A stretch of DNA of 62,156 bases from Oscillospiraceae bacterium (GTDB taxonomy: Bacteria > Bacillota > Clostridia > Oscillospirales > Ruminococcaceae): positions 1 through 62,156 of the forward strand of contig JAILIG010000042.1 in NCBI GenBank assembly GCA_024695445.1, written 5' to 3'. The position numbers and the translations under genes were made by a program. This document shows positions 7,515 to 15,630 of the stretch, one piece after another; position 1 is the first letter of the stretch, and each line of letters opens with the position of its first letter. Below the pieces are notes generated by a model. The model ran no database searches, was not told where the DNA came from, and saw only the letters and a program-made list of their open reading frames with translations.

Positions 7515-8297
7515 TCAGTCCTTGCGCACCAGTACAACCAGATGCGTCGTCGTATAGGTGTCGGAGAAAAGCACATTCTTCTCGCGTCCGGGTGTCACGG
7601 ACATTCCTGCGACGCCGACATCTGCCTTTCCGGACTGCACTGCCGGAATGATTGAATCAAACGCCATATCCTCGATCCGGAGCTCATAGCCGAGTGTATC
7701 GCAGACAGCGGTCATCATATCGACATCAAAGCCGACAATCTCGCTTCCCTTCTTGAATTCATACGGCGGGAATTCTGCATTGGTGGCCATGACAATCCGC
7801 CCCTTGCTGCGGTCTGTGCCGTCCGGAGAGGTGTAGGCCTTGGTACCGGCTTCCTCGCTGTCGTAGTTGTCCTTGATCTGCTTTAAAGTACCGTTCTCGC
7901 CGAGCGTCTTCAAAGCACTGTTGATCTCGTCGCAGAGCGCGGTATTGTCCTTCCGGATCGCAATGGCGTATTCCTCATCCGCAAAGCCCTCAGAGAGCTG
8001 CTGAATGTCGGAATTGTTTTTGAGAAACACGGATGCGGTGTCGCTGTCAATGATGATCGCATCAATCTTGCCCTGCTTTAATGCCTGCACCGCATCGGAA
8101 TACTTGTTGTACTTTTCGACCTTGGCGTTTTCGACATCCTCTGCGAGCGTGTCACCGGTCGTACCGAGCTGCACGCCGATGGTCTTCCCCTTGAGATCGT
8201 CCACGGAATGCACCGTGTTGGCAGGCGCACCGCCGCAGGCAGTCAGCATCAGCGCGGACAGACAGACCGCTGCAAAGCCGGCGAACATTTTTTTCAT
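7515..8297 (-). CDS. Amino-acid ABC transporter, substrate-binding lipoprotein
   Basis: The 260-residue protein has a lipoprotein signal peptide (LTACGG lipobox, Cys near residue 21) and a bacterial solute-binding family 3 fold. The order of the two lobes is unusual. The segment normally near the N-terminus (RIVMATNAEFPPYEF...VGFDVDMMTAV) lies at about residues 165-205, while a DLKGKTIGVQLGTTGD segment normally found in the second half begins the mature protein. This reads as a circularly permuted or rearranged binding protein. It is the first gene of the importer operon and has its own strong promoter. Confidence 0.9.
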   Translation of the reverse strand: MKKMFAGFAAVCLSALMLTACGGAPANTVHSVDDLKGKTIGVQLGTTGDTLAEDVENAKVEKYNKYSDAVQALKQGKIDAIIIDSDTASVFLKNNSDIQQLSEGFADEEYAIAIRKDNTALCDEINSALKTLGENGTLKQIKDNYDSEEAGTKAYTSPDGTDRSKGRIVMATNAEFPPYEFKKGSEIVGFDVDMMTAVCDTLGYELRIEDMAFDSIIPAVQSGKADVGVAGMSVTPGREKNVLFSDTYTTTHLVVLVRKD

Positions 8298-8350
8298 AGA
8301 GATTCATCCTTTCTGTCATTTTTCCGGTCACAGACCGGTATTCCTGTTTT

Positions 8351-8379
8351 ATTATAACATATACCGTTCAAAAAATCAA
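8351..8379 (-). promoter_or_regulatory. Promoter of the amino-acid importer operon
   Basis: On the minus strand TTGATT (8379-8374) and TATAAT (8356-8351) have 17 bases between them, giving a leader of about 45 bases. Confidence 0.85.
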
Positions 8380-8406
8380 TGCCCGGAACCGCTGCCTGAG
8401 CCGGGC
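8365..8406 (-). terminator. Weak terminator after queF
   Basis: GCCCGG and CCGGGC pair across a 14-base loop and are followed, after ATTGA, by TTTTTT on the minus strand. The run of T overlaps the next promoter, so read-through into the importer operon is possible. Confidence 0.5.
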
Positions 8407-8419
8407 TTGACCGCGAAGC

Positions 8420-8914
8420 TTACCGGTTATCGACCGGCTCCGGATACAGGTCGTGATGCGTCAGCCGCTCCCACGCAACCTGCTCCCACTTCGTCCCCGG
8501 CATTCCGTAATTGCAGTACGGATCAATGGAGATGCCGCCGCGGGGCAGGAATTTTCCCCAGACCTCGATATAAGCCGGCTCCATCAGCCGGATGAGATCG
8601 TTCATGATGATGTTTACGCAGTCCTCGTGAAAATCGCCGTGGTTGCGGAAGCTGAACAGATACAGCTTCAGCGATTTGCTCTCGACCATGCGGATCCGCG
8701 GGACATAGGAAATATAAATCGTCGCAAAATCCGGCTGGCCGGTAATCGGGCAGAGACTCGTAAACTCCGGACAGTTGAACTTGACGAAATACTCCCTGTC
8801 CGGATGCTTGTTTTCAAAGGTTTCCAGCACCGACGGATCATAGTCCGAGGGATACCGGGTGTGCCGGTTGCCGAGGAGCGTCATGCCCTCCTGCTCTTTG
8901 TTCCGTTCGCTCAT
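8420..8914 (-). CDS. queF: NADPH-dependent preQ0 reductase
   Basis: QueF reduces 7-cyano-7-deazaguanine (preQ0) to preQ1, the last free-base step of queuosine synthesis. The 164-residue protein shows the family core: the catalytic Cys in [14 protein letters not shown] and the [20 protein letters not shown] motif that binds substrate and NADPH. Length matches the short single-domain form of Bacillus. The ATG at 8914 lies about 7 bases from AGGAG; the ATG at 8920 is too close. It is the last gene of queD-queE-folE-queC-queF. Confidence 0.95.
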   Translation of the reverse strand: MSERNKEQEGMTLLGNRHTRYPSDYDPSVLETFENKHPDREYFVKFNCPEFTSLCPITGQPDFATIYISYVPRIRMVESKSLKLYLFSFRNHGDFHEDCVNIIMNDLIRLMEPAYIEVWGKFLPRGGISIDPYCNYGMPGTKWEQVAWERLTHHDLYPEPVDNR

Positions 8915-8916
8915 CT

Positions 8917-9603
8917 TCATGCTCCTTTCAGTGCCGGATCCTCAATGCCGTTTGCGGCAAAGGCCGCTGCACGGTCCCGGCAGGTTCCGCAGCGTCCGCA
9001 GGGGCGTGCGCCGCCCTCATAGCAGCTCCATGTCAGATAATAGGGCGCATGAAGCCGCAGTCCCTCCGCGACAACATCCGCCTTCGTCTTTCCGACAAAC
9101 GGCGCCTCAACCCGAAGCTGTTTTCCGCTGCCGAGGAAAACGGCCTGATTGATTGCGTCATTGAATTCCTGACTGCAGTCCGGATAGGCATTGCCGGCGG
9201 CGTCGTCCGCGTGCGCACCGTAATAAATGACGCCGCAGCCGTTTGACAGTGCAATGCTCGCGGCAGACGACAGAAACAGTCCGTTCCGGAACGGCACATA
9301 GGTCGAGACCGGCTTGCCGTCCGTCTCGCTGAGCTGCTCCGCATAGCTCTCCTTCGGAATCTCCCGGCTGCTGCCCTTGAGCAGCGCACAGTCCGAGCCG
9401 GCGAAAATCGCGGCCAGATCCAGCGTTTGCAGCCGGACACCGTAATACGCCGCAACAGCCTTTGCTGCCTCGATTTCCTTTGTGTGCTTCTGACCGTAGG
9501 ACACCGACAGCGCAAGCACCTCATCCGCGCCGTACCGTGAAACGGCCAGTGCCAGACAGGTCGTGCTGTCCAGCCCGCCGCTGAATAAGACCAGTGCTTT
9601 CAT
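8917..9603 (-). CDS. queC: 7-cyano-7-deazaguanine synthase
   Basis: QueC makes preQ0 from 7-carboxy-7-deazaguanine, ATP and ammonia. The 228-residue protein starts with the PP-loop [12 protein letters not shown] and ends with the zinc-binding cysteines in [20 protein letters not shown]. The start ATG overlaps the folE stop (ATGA arrangement), indicating translational coupling in the queuosine operon. Confidence 0.96.
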   Translation of the reverse strand: MKALVLFSGGLDSTTCLALAVSRYGADEVLALSVSYGQKHTKEIEAAKAVAAYYGVRLQTLDLAAIFAGSDCALLKGSSREIPKESYAEQLSETDGKPVSTYVPFRNGLFLSSAASIALSNGCGVIYYGAHADDAAGNAYPDCSQEFNDAINQAVFLGSGKQLRVEAPFVGKTKADVVAEGLRLHAPYYLTWSCYEGGARPCGRCGTCRDRAAAFAANGIEDPALKGA

Positions 9604-10169
9604 TTGACGCCCTCCGTAATCAGTCTTTGCAGATTCCAGTCCTCCCGGAACCTGCCGCAGAAGGTCTGCGTGACGGTTCTCGCAGAGGCATTGCGGATGC
9701 CCCGCGCCGTCATGCAGCTGTGCGTACCGGCAATCACCACGCCGACATCCGGCGAACCGGTCGCCTCCGTCATTATCTCTGCGATGTCTGCGCCCAGACG
9801 CTCCTGTAATTGCAGGCGCTTGGCGGCCATATCGCAGATGCGGGCGATCTTGGAAAGGCCGATGACCTTGCCCCGCGGCACATAGGCCACATGAACGGAC
9901 ATATCGTACATCAGCGCCATGTGGTGCTCACAGCAGGAGAACACCTCAATGTCCCGCACCACGACAGGTCCCGCATTCTGCGGTGCCTCAAAGGTCTTGC
10001 CGAACATTCCGGCGATTTCATGATTTGTATATCCGATGCCCGCAAAAATTTCCTCATACATCCGTGCCACCCGCGCAGGCGTCTCGATCAGGCCCTCTCT
10101 GTCAGGATCCTCGCCGAGCGCCGTCAGGATGCCGCGGATGTGCTCTTCAATCGCTTTCCGGTCAATCAT
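9600..10169 (-). CDS. folE: GTP cyclohydrolase I
   Basis: The enzyme converts GTP to 7,8-dihydroneopterin triphosphate, the entry compound for queuosine and also for folate. Family marks are [14 protein letters not shown], the zinc-site FSCCEHH, the [18 protein letters not shown] block and the HSCMTARGI active-site segment. The ATG at 10169 gives 189 residues, the usual length of the homodecameric Bacillus form, and has GAGAGGA about 9 bases upstream. Its place inside the operon means its supply is controlled with queuosine demand. Confidence 0.96.
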   Translation of the reverse strand: MIDRKAIEEHIRGILTALGEDPDREGLIETPARVARMYEEIFAGIGYTNHEIAGMFGKTFEAPQNAGPVVVRDIEVFSCCEHHMALMYDMSVHVAYVPRGKVIGLSKIARICDMAAKRLQLQERLGADIAEIMTEATGSPDVGVVIAGTHSCMTARGIRNASARTVTQTFCGRFREDWNLQRLITEGVK

Positions 10170-10220
10170 CACGCTCATTCCTCTCATATCTGAATCTGTA
10201 CCCGCGGTGTGCCGGCGTGC

Positions 10221-10886
10221 TCAGACGCCTCTTGCAAGCGGATCCCAGATGAATTTGTGCAGCTGTAATTGCAGACGGAACTCCCCCATCCGCTGCTCCT
10301 TCATGATGTCCACGATCTCGGCGGGATCAATCCGGCCGAACACGGGACTCAGATACAGCGGACACTGCGGTCTGAACTGTGCGGCGATCTCCTTTGCGCG
10401 GAATACATCCCCGCGTGAGCCGCAGACGAATTTCACGGTATCCTGTGCCTGCAGCAGCGCAAAATTTTCTGTATGCATAAACCGTTCCATGCCGCTGGAC
10501 GGGAGCTTATAGTCCATCGTAAAGACGGCGCCGCAGCCCTGAAATGCCGCCAGCGGAACCGCACCGTTTGTCTCAGCCTCCACCCGCAGCCCCATACCCG
10601 AAAGCTGCCGCATCAGGCCGGCGATGTCCGGCTGCAGCAGCGGTTCTCCGCCGGTCAGCGTGACATTCCGCACGCCGGCTTCTGCGGCATCTGCCGCGAT
10701 CTGCAAAAGCTGCGCCGCGGTGACCGCTTCATACGGGGCATCCGTGCCGCAGGCCCATGCCGTATCACACCAGTCGCATCGCAGATTGCAGCCCGCAAAC
10801 CGCAGAAACAGCGCCAGCTCTCCGGCGCGCTGTCCCTCGCCGTTGATGCTGATGAAATGCTCCGCGAGCCGATAGGTTCTTTCCAT
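10221..10886 (-). CDS. queE: 7-carboxy-7-deazaguanine synthase (radical SAM)
   Basis: QueE rearranges 6-carboxytetrahydropterin to 7-carboxy-7-deazaguanine. The 221-residue protein has the substrate segment EHFISINGEGQRAGELALF, the iron-sulfur CxxxCxxC in GCNLRCDWCDT and the TLTGGEPLLQ SAM-binding block. The ATG at 10886 directly follows the queD stop and matches the usual N-terminus; the frame is open further upstream but that part overlaps queD. It belongs to the queuosine operon. Confidence 0.95.
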   Translation of the reverse strand: MERTYRLAEHFISINGEGQRAGELALFLRFAGCNLRCDWCDTAWACGTDAPYEAVTAAQLLQIAADAAEAGVRNVTLTGGEPLLQPDIAGLMRQLSGMGLRVEAETNGAVPLAAFQGCGAVFTMDYKLPSSGMERFMHTENFALLQAQDTVKFVCGSRGDVFRAKEIAAQFRPQCPLYLSPVFGRIDPAEIVDIMKEQRMGEFRLQLQLHKFIWDPLARGV

Positions 10887-10887
10887 A

Positions 10888-11307
10888 TCACACCTCGTAT
10901 GCCGCACAGTTGTCCGGCGTTTCATAAACCGTCACGCGCAGAACCGGCAGCCCCGCTGCGGCAAGCGCTTCAAAAAAGGCCTTTGCAAAATTCTCCGCCG
11001 TCGGACGGTACGGCACTTCAATCATACGGAACTGCTCGTCCCGCAGTGCGGCAAGTGTTGTGGCCTTCAGGGAGCCGGTCTCGTAAATCAGTGCGTGGTC
11101 ATAGGCATCTGCAAGGGCGCGCACGGCTTTTTTCAGGTCGGAAAAGTCGATGACCATACCGCGCTGCTGACCGTCTGACTGTAAAGATTCCTGCCCGGCC
11201 TCGGCCTCGATCACCCAGTGATGGCCGTGCAGATTGGCGCATTTTCCACTGTAACCGCTGAGAAAATGCGCGCTGTCAAAGGCGGCAGAGGTTTTCAGCC
11301 GATACAT
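10888..11307 (-). CDS. queD: 6-carboxy-5,6,7,8-tetrahydropterin synthase
   Basis: QueD converts dihydroneopterin triphosphate to 6-carboxytetrahydropterin. The 139-residue protein shows the zinc histidines in FDSAHFL and NLHGHHW, the catalytic Cys in GKCANLHG, the DFSDLKK block, and an acidic Glu region near the end. I chose ATG 11307 because GGAGG is about 7 bases upstream and homologues start with a short MYRLK-like segment; ATG 11313 is too close to the ribosome site. First gene of the operon, directly after the riboswitch terminator. Confidence 0.95.
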   Translation of the reverse strand: MYRLKTSAAFDSAHFLSGYSGKCANLHGHHWVIEAEAGQESLQSDGQQRGMVIDFSDLKKAVRALADAYDHALIYETGSLKATTLAALRDEQFRMIEVPYRPTAENFAKAFFEALAAAGLPVLRVTVYETPDNCAAYEV

Positions 11308-11322
11308 TCTCATTCCTCCATG

Positions 11323-11361
11323 CAAAAAAGATACTCCCGTCCGCGTGCAGACAGGAGTATC
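11323..11361 (-). terminator. Attenuator terminator of the queuosine operon
   Basis: On the minus strand GATACTCCTGTC pairs with GACGGGAGTATC and is followed by TTTTTT, just before the queD ribosome site. An upstream AGTATATCCGGATACT palindrome shares bases with the left arm and could act as the competing antiterminator. Confidence 0.88.
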
Positions 11362-11382
11362 CGGATATACTGCTTTTGTCTG

Positions 11383-11427
11383 CCCTGGTTTTGTTTTCCG
11401 ACAGGATGGCGCAAACGAACTGTCGGG
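11383..11427 (-). ncRNA. preQ1-I riboswitch
   Basis: In the queD leader, stem CCGACAG/CTGTCGG encloses a 15-base loop starting TTCG and ending CATC. It is followed by the A-rich tail AAAACAAAACCAGG. Loop TTTG can pair with tail CAAA to form the H-type pseudoknot typical of the class, and the tail closely resembles that of known preQ1-I aptamers. A terminator follows 22 bases later, so preQ1 should switch transcription of queDE-folE-queCF off. Confidence 0.8.
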
Positions 11428-11449
11428 TATGCGAAGCACACCGCTAATC

Positions 11450-11478
11450 AGTATACCACAGCAGAGCCGAAATGTCAA
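11450..11478 (-). promoter_or_regulatory. Promoter of the queuosine operon
   Basis: On the minus strand TTGACA (11478-11473) and TATACT (11455-11450) are separated by 17 bases. Transcription would start near 11443, giving a leader of about 135 bases that begins with a GGTGTGC/GCATACC hairpin. Confidence 0.9.
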
Positions 11479-11719
11479 GGGTACGGGGCAAAAAATGTTC
11501 CGGCAGAACGCGCTGAATCACAGGTTTTTTATTCCGTTGTATTTTCGGAGCGGTTATGCTGTAATGAAAAAACGGTGCCGGCGCAACCAAACACGAAACA
11601 ATGAACGGCGCACCCGGAATCCGGACGCTTTTGCTGCGGCCGGTCACCGTTTGTGCCGTCATTTTGTCCAAAGAGAACGGCTGATTTTTGTGGTGTTCTA
11701 CAAAAAAGCCGCAGAACCC
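11479..11719. other. Intergenic region between divergent operons
   Basis: Apart from the two flanking promoters I see nothing that can be supported. Short open frames here lack ribosome sites. Confidence 0.5.
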
Positions 11720-11750
11720 TTGACTTAGAGTGAACTCCATGTAGTATGAT
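11720..11750 (+). promoter_or_regulatory. MerR-type promoter with 19-bp spacer
   Basis: TTGACT (11720-11725) and TATGAT (11745-11750) are 19 bases apart, the stretched spacer typical of MerR-activated promoters. The spacer carries an imperfect dyad centred on GAGTGAACTC, as in operators bound by MerR regulators of oxidoreductase genes. It should be autoregulated by the MerR protein encoded next. Confidence 0.85.
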
Positions 11751-11784
11751 AATATTGTCAGTTTTTTTCGGGAGGTGAACACCC

Positions 11785-12204
11785 GTGACAATCAAAGAGG
11801 TTTGCAGCCGGTTCGGCATCAGTCCGGACACACTCCGTTACTATGAGCGCGTCGGTGTGATTCCGGAGGTTCACCGCACACCGGGCGGCATCCGGGATTA
11901 TACGGAAGAGGATCTCGGCTGGGTTGAAACCGCTGCCTGCTTCCGGAGCGCCGGAATGCCGATCGAGCTGCTGATCGAATATGTCCGGCTCTACAAAGAG
12001 GGCGACGGCACTATTGCAGAGCGCTGTGCGCTTCTCAGAAAGGCAAGAGAACGCATTCTCGCGGAACGGCAGAAATGCGACGACGCCCTCCGGAAAATGG
12101 AGTACAAAATCAGAGTGTATGAAAAAGCCGTCCGCACCGGCAGACTGGACTGGGACGGAGATGACGGCTGCTGCAACTGCAGCAGTCCGAAGCAGGAGGA
12201 GTAA
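11785..12204 (+). CDS. MerR-family transcriptional regulator with cysteine-rich tail
   Basis: The 139-residue protein has a MerR winged helix at its N-terminus (TIKEVCSRFGISPDTLRYYERVG would be helix-turn-helix 1-23), a GGIRDYTEEDL wing, and a long dimerisation helix. It ends in an acidic tail with CCNC near residue 131. It starts at GTG, 7 bases after GGAGGTG. The sequence resembles regulators that respond to aldehydes or thiol stress, but those usually have few cysteines. The tail cysteines could bind metal or sense redox state. It is followed by a Dxs-like gene 3 bases later. Confidence 0.9.
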   Translation: MTIKEVCSRFGISPDTLRYYERVGVIPEVHRTPGGIRDYTEEDLGWVETAACFRSAGMPIELLIEYVRLYKEGDGTIAERCALLRKARERILAERQKCDDALRKMEYKIRVYEKAVRTGRLDWDGDDGCCNCSSPKQEE

Positions 12205-12207
12205 GCC

Positions 12208-13953
12208 ATGCTGATTGATTCGATCCATTCCCCTTCTGACATCAAGACGCTGGACACAGATCAGCTTTTAACGCTTGCTGCGGAGATCCGCAGCGGGCTG
12301 ATGAACCGGCTCTCAAAAAAAGGCGGGCATTTCGGGCCGAACTTCGGCATTGTCGAGGCGACCGTCGCTCTGCACTATGTCTTTGATTCACCAAAGGACA
12401 AGTTCGTCTTTGATGTGTCGCATCAGTGCTATGTCCACAAAATCCTCACCGGACGGAAGGAAGCCTTTTTCTGCGATGCGCATTTTGACGATGTGTCCGG
12501 ATATACGAATCCGGACGAAAGCCCGCATGACTTTTTCAATGTCGGACACACCTCCACATCGGTCAGCCTTGCCTGCGGGCTTGCAAAGGCCCGTGACCTG
12601 AAGGGCGAAACAGGCAATGTCATCGCCGTGATCGGGGACGGCTCGCTGAGCGGCGGCGAAGCACTGGAGGGTCTCGATTTTGCGGCGGAGCTCGGCGGGA
12701 ACCTCATCATTGTCGTCAATGACAACGATATGTCCATTGCCGAAAACCACGGCGGACTGTATCAGAATCTCAGAACGCTGCGGGAGACAAACGGCAAAGC
12801 GCCCTGCAACCTCTTCCGCGCCATGGGGCTGGACTACCGCTTTTTGGCGGACGGAAATGACATTCCGGCGCTGATTGCGGCATTCCGGGCCGTCCGGGAT
12901 ACCGACCGTCCGACCGTCGTGCATATCTGCACGAAAAAGGGCTCTGGCTATGCGCCCGCGGAAACCGACCGGGAGAACTGGCACTGGCATATGCCGTTTG
13001 ATCCGGAAACGGGAAAAGAACTGATTCCGGGCGGCGGCGAAAGCTACGGCAGCCTGACCTGTGAGTACCTGCTGAAAAAAATGAAGGCTGATCCGCGGGT
13101 TGTCGCTCTGGCGGCGGCGGTTCCGGTCTGCATCGGCTTTACAGAGGAAAAACGGCGTGAGGCCGGACGGCAGTTCGTGGATGTCGGCATCGCAGAGGAG
13201 CACGCGGTTGCAATGGCCTCCGGCATTGCGCGGAACGGCGGCAAGCCCGTATTTGCAACGCATTCGAGCTTCTTCCAGCGGACATATGACCAGATTTCAC
13301 AGGATCTCTGCATCAACCGCAGCCCCGCGACGCTGCTGGTCAACACCGCTTCCGTCTACGGGATGCACGATATCACGCATCTGGGCATCTTCGACATTGC
13401 GATGATGTCCAATATTCCGAATCTGGTCTACCTTGCGCCGACCTGCTGTGAGGAATACTTCGCCATGCTGGACTGGAGCATCGAACAGAATCAGTTTCCC
13501 GTGGCCGTCCGGATGCCCTGCAACGGCGTGGTGCATTCAAGCCGGCGGTTTGATACGGATTACAGCGGCCTCAACCGCTATGAAGTCACACAGCAGGGCG
13601 AAAACACCGCGATTCTGGCGCTCGGCGACTTCTATCAGCTCGGAGAAGCACTGGCCGCATACATCACAGAGAAAACCGGCACCGCGCCGACGCTCGTCAA
13701 TCCGCGCTATATCACCGGAACGGACGACCGGCTGCTCGAACAGCTCAAGGCAAGGCACTCCGTCGTCATTACGCTGGAGGACGGCATCCTGAACGGCGGA
13801 TTCGGCGAGAAAATCGCCCGCTTTTACGGTCCCTCTGCAATGAAGGTCTATAGCTACGGTCTCAAGAAGGAGTTTCTGGACAGATATCAGGTCGGGGATG
13901 TACTGAAAGCCAATCATCTGACGCCTGAACAAATTTACTGCGATATTTTTTAA
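12208..13953 (+). CDS. 1-deoxy-D-xylulose-5-phosphate synthase-like enzyme
   Basis: This thiamine-diphosphate enzyme of 581 residues has the transketolase layout: a thiamine-binding GDGSLSGGEALEG...NDNDMSI part, a central pyrimidine-binding domain with GIAEEHAVAMASG, and a C-terminal transketolase domain. It is about 40-50 residues shorter than standard Dxs and departs from the consensus at the N-terminus (GGHFGPNFG in place of GGHLAPSLG). It may be a second Dxs making DXP for isoprenoid, thiamine or pyridoxal routes, or a related acyloin-forming enzyme. Control by MerR and pairing with two oxidoreductases argue against a plain housekeeping role. Confidence 0.8.
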   Translation: MLIDSIHSPSDIKTLDTDQLLTLAAEIRSGLMNRLSKKGGHFGPNFGIVEATVALHYVFDSPKDKFVFDVSHQCYVHKILTGRKEAFFCDAHFDDVSGYTNPDESPHDFFNVGHTSTSVSLACGLAKARDLKGETGNVIAVIGDGSLSGGEALEGLDFAAELGGNLIIVVNDNDMSIAENHGGLYQNLRTLRETNGKAPCNLFRAMGLDYRFLADGNDIPALIAAFRAVRDTDRPTVVHICTKKGSGYAPAETDRENWHWHMPFDPETGKELIPGGGESYGSLTCEYLLKKMKADPRVVALAAAVPVCIGFTEEKRREAGRQFVDVGIAEEHAVAMASGIARNGGKPVFATHSSFFQRTYDQISQDLCINRSPATLLVNTASVYGMHDITHLGIFDIAMMSNIPNLVYLAPTCCEEYFAMLDWSIEQNQFPVAVRMPCNGVVHSSRRFDTDYSGLNRYEVTQQGENTAILALGDFYQLGEALAAYITEKTGTAPTLVNPRYITGTDDRLLEQLKARHSVVITLEDGILNGGFGEKIARFYGPSAMKVYSYGLKKEFLDRYQVGDVLKANHLTPEQIYCDIF

Positions 13954-13965
13954 GGAGGAATCATC

Positions 13966-14484
13966 ATGGAAGCATTTGAAAATCTGGTCACAAGAAGAAG
14001 CGTCCGTCAGTTTAAGGCGGATCCGATCCCGAAGGAGCTCCTCGAAAAGGTCATCGAGGCGGGCACCTTTGCACCCACTGCCATGAACTGGCAGACGCCG
14101 GTCATCCTCGCTGTCACGAACAAGGATCTGCGGGACCGCATCTCTGCATGGAACGCAAAGGTCATCGGCGGAGACATGGATCCGTTCTACGGCGCGCCGG
14201 TCGTTCTGATCGTGCTGGCGGACAGGTCCAAGCCGACCTACCTCTATGACGGCAGTCTGGTCATGGGCAATCTGCTGAACGCCGCACACGCGCTCGGCCT
14301 CGCAAGCTGCTGGATTCACCGCGCAAAGGAAGAATTTGAAGCCGAAGAAGGCAAAGCCCTGCTGAAAGAGCTCGGCATCGAGGGCGATTACGAGGGCATC
14401 GGGCACTGCATCCTCGGCTACCCTGCCGGCGATCCGGTGCCGGCTGCGCCGCGCAAGGAACACTATGTCTACTGGGCGGAATAA
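13966..14484 (+). CDS. Nitroreductase family FMN-dependent oxidoreductase
   Basis: The 172-residue protein has the nitroreductase-family start (FENLVTRRSVRQFKADPIPK, where the RRSVR block contacts FMN), the APTAMNWQ segment and the C-terminal LGYPAGDP motif. Members reduce nitro compounds, quinones or flavins with NAD(P)H. It lies 12 bases after the Dxs-like gene with AAGGAGG before its start. The physiological substrate is not visible in the sequence. Co-regulation with an aldo/keto reductase suggests a detoxification or reductive metabolism role. Confidence 0.9.
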   Translation: MEAFENLVTRRSVRQFKADPIPKELLEKVIEAGTFAPTAMNWQTPVILAVTNKDLRDRISAWNAKVIGGDMDPFYGAPVVLIVLADRSKPTYLYDGSLVMGNLLNAAHALGLASCWIHRAKEEFEAEEGKALLKELGIEGDYEGIGHCILGYPAGDPVPAAPRKEHYVYWAE

Positions 14485-14499
14485 GGGTACGGTGCCGGC

Positions 14500-15429
14500 A
14501 TGAAAACAATCTGTATTGCAAACGGGCCTCAGAATGCGTCCGCAATCATTCAGGGGTGCATGAGAATGCCTGCCCTTTCCAGAGAGGATGCGGCTGCCGT
14601 GATCCGCACGGCATATGACTGCGGCATCAACTTCTTTGACCACGCCACCTGCTACGGCGAAAACGGTGCGGCAGAAACAAGATTCCGCGAGGCGTTCCCG
14701 CTGACCGGCCTGAAACGGGAGGATATTTTCATTCAGAGCAAATGCGGCATCTGCCCGGAACGGCAGGAATTTGACTGGACAAAGGAAAATATCCTTTCCA
14801 GCGTCGATGACAGTCTCCGCCGGCTGGGAACCGACTACCTGGACACGCTGCTCCTGCACCGCCCCGATCTGCTCTTTGATCCGGAGGAGGTCGCGGAGGC
14901 CTTTGACCTGCTCGAACAGGCCGGAAAGGTACGCTGGTTCGGCGTCAGCAACCTCATGCCGATGCAGATCGAGCTGCTGAAAAAATATGTCAGACAGCCG
15001 CTTGTCATCAATCAGGTGCAGCTTTCGCTGGAGCAGTCCCAGCTCATAGATCAGGCGCTGTATATGAACAACAGGACGACGGAGCGTTCCGTCAGCAGAG
15101 ACGGCAGCGCACTCGACTACTGCCGCCTGCACGACATCACGGTGCAGGCCTGGTCGCCGCTGCAATACGGAATGTTCGGCGGCTCGTTCATCGACCATCC
15201 CGATTTTCCGGAGCTGAACAAGGCGCTCGGTGACATCGCAGAGCGGGAAAATGCTTCCCGGGCTGCGGTTGCCGTCGCCTGGATTCTGCGGCACCCCGCC
15301 AAAATGCAGGCCGTCACCGGCACAATGAATCCGGCACATATCCGCGATGTCTGCGCGGCCTGTGATGTGACGCTCTCGCATCATGACTGGTATGTGCTGT
15401 ACCTTGCATCGGGCAAGTTTTTGCCGTAA
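14500..15429 (+). CDS. Aldo/keto reductase
   Basis: The 309-residue protein folds as an NAD(P)H-dependent aldo/keto reductase. It contains the catalytic-site residues Asp in GINFFDHATCYG, the following Tyr, Lys in QSKCGI and His in LLLHRPD. The family barrel sequence QAWSPLQYGMFGG appears near residue 225. It resembles the YdhF-type group by its length and its lack of long insertions. It is the last gene of the MerR-dxs-nitroreductase operon, 15 bases after the nitroreductase gene. The start MKTICIANG has only a weak ribosome site. Confidence 0.9.
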   Translation: MKTICIANGPQNASAIIQGCMRMPALSREDAAAVIRTAYDCGINFFDHATCYGENGAAETRFREAFPLTGLKREDIFIQSKCGICPERQEFDWTKENILSSVDDSLRRLGTDYLDTLLLHRPDLLFDPEEVAEAFDLLEQAGKVRWFGVSNLMPMQIELLKKYVRQPLVINQVQLSLEQSQLIDQALYMNNRTTERSVSRDGSALDYCRLHDITVQAWSPLQYGMFGGSFIDHPDFPELNKALGDIAERENASRAAVAVAWILRHPAKMQAVTGTMNPAHIRDVCAACDVTLSHHDWYVLYLASGKFLP

Positions 15430-15433
15430 ACAA

Positions 15434-15474
15434 ACGGGGACACCCTGTCGTCAGAGGGTGTCCCCCCTTTTTTT
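15434..15474 (+). terminator. Intrinsic terminator of the MerR operon
   Basis: GGGGACACCCTG pairs with CAGAGGGTGTCCCC across TCGT and is followed by a run of seven T. Confidence 0.92.
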
Positions 15475-15530
15475 GTGCGGCGAAATATCGGCTGCCTGCG
15501 GTATTCTGTTTTATATATCCGTCAATGCAC

Positions 15531-15559
15531 TTGACACCGAAAATGAATGGTGATATAAT
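15531..15559 (+). promoter_or_regulatory. Promoter of the 1402-residue BspA-like gene
   Basis: TTGACA (15531-15536) and TATAAT (15554-15559) with exactly 17 bases between them. The leader is about 65 bases. Confidence 0.92.
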
Positions 15560-15630
15560 GGTATTATCCGTAAAAAGCGGATAAAAATATACACCGCGTA
15601 TCCACACTTTGAAAAAACGGGAGGTATTCT

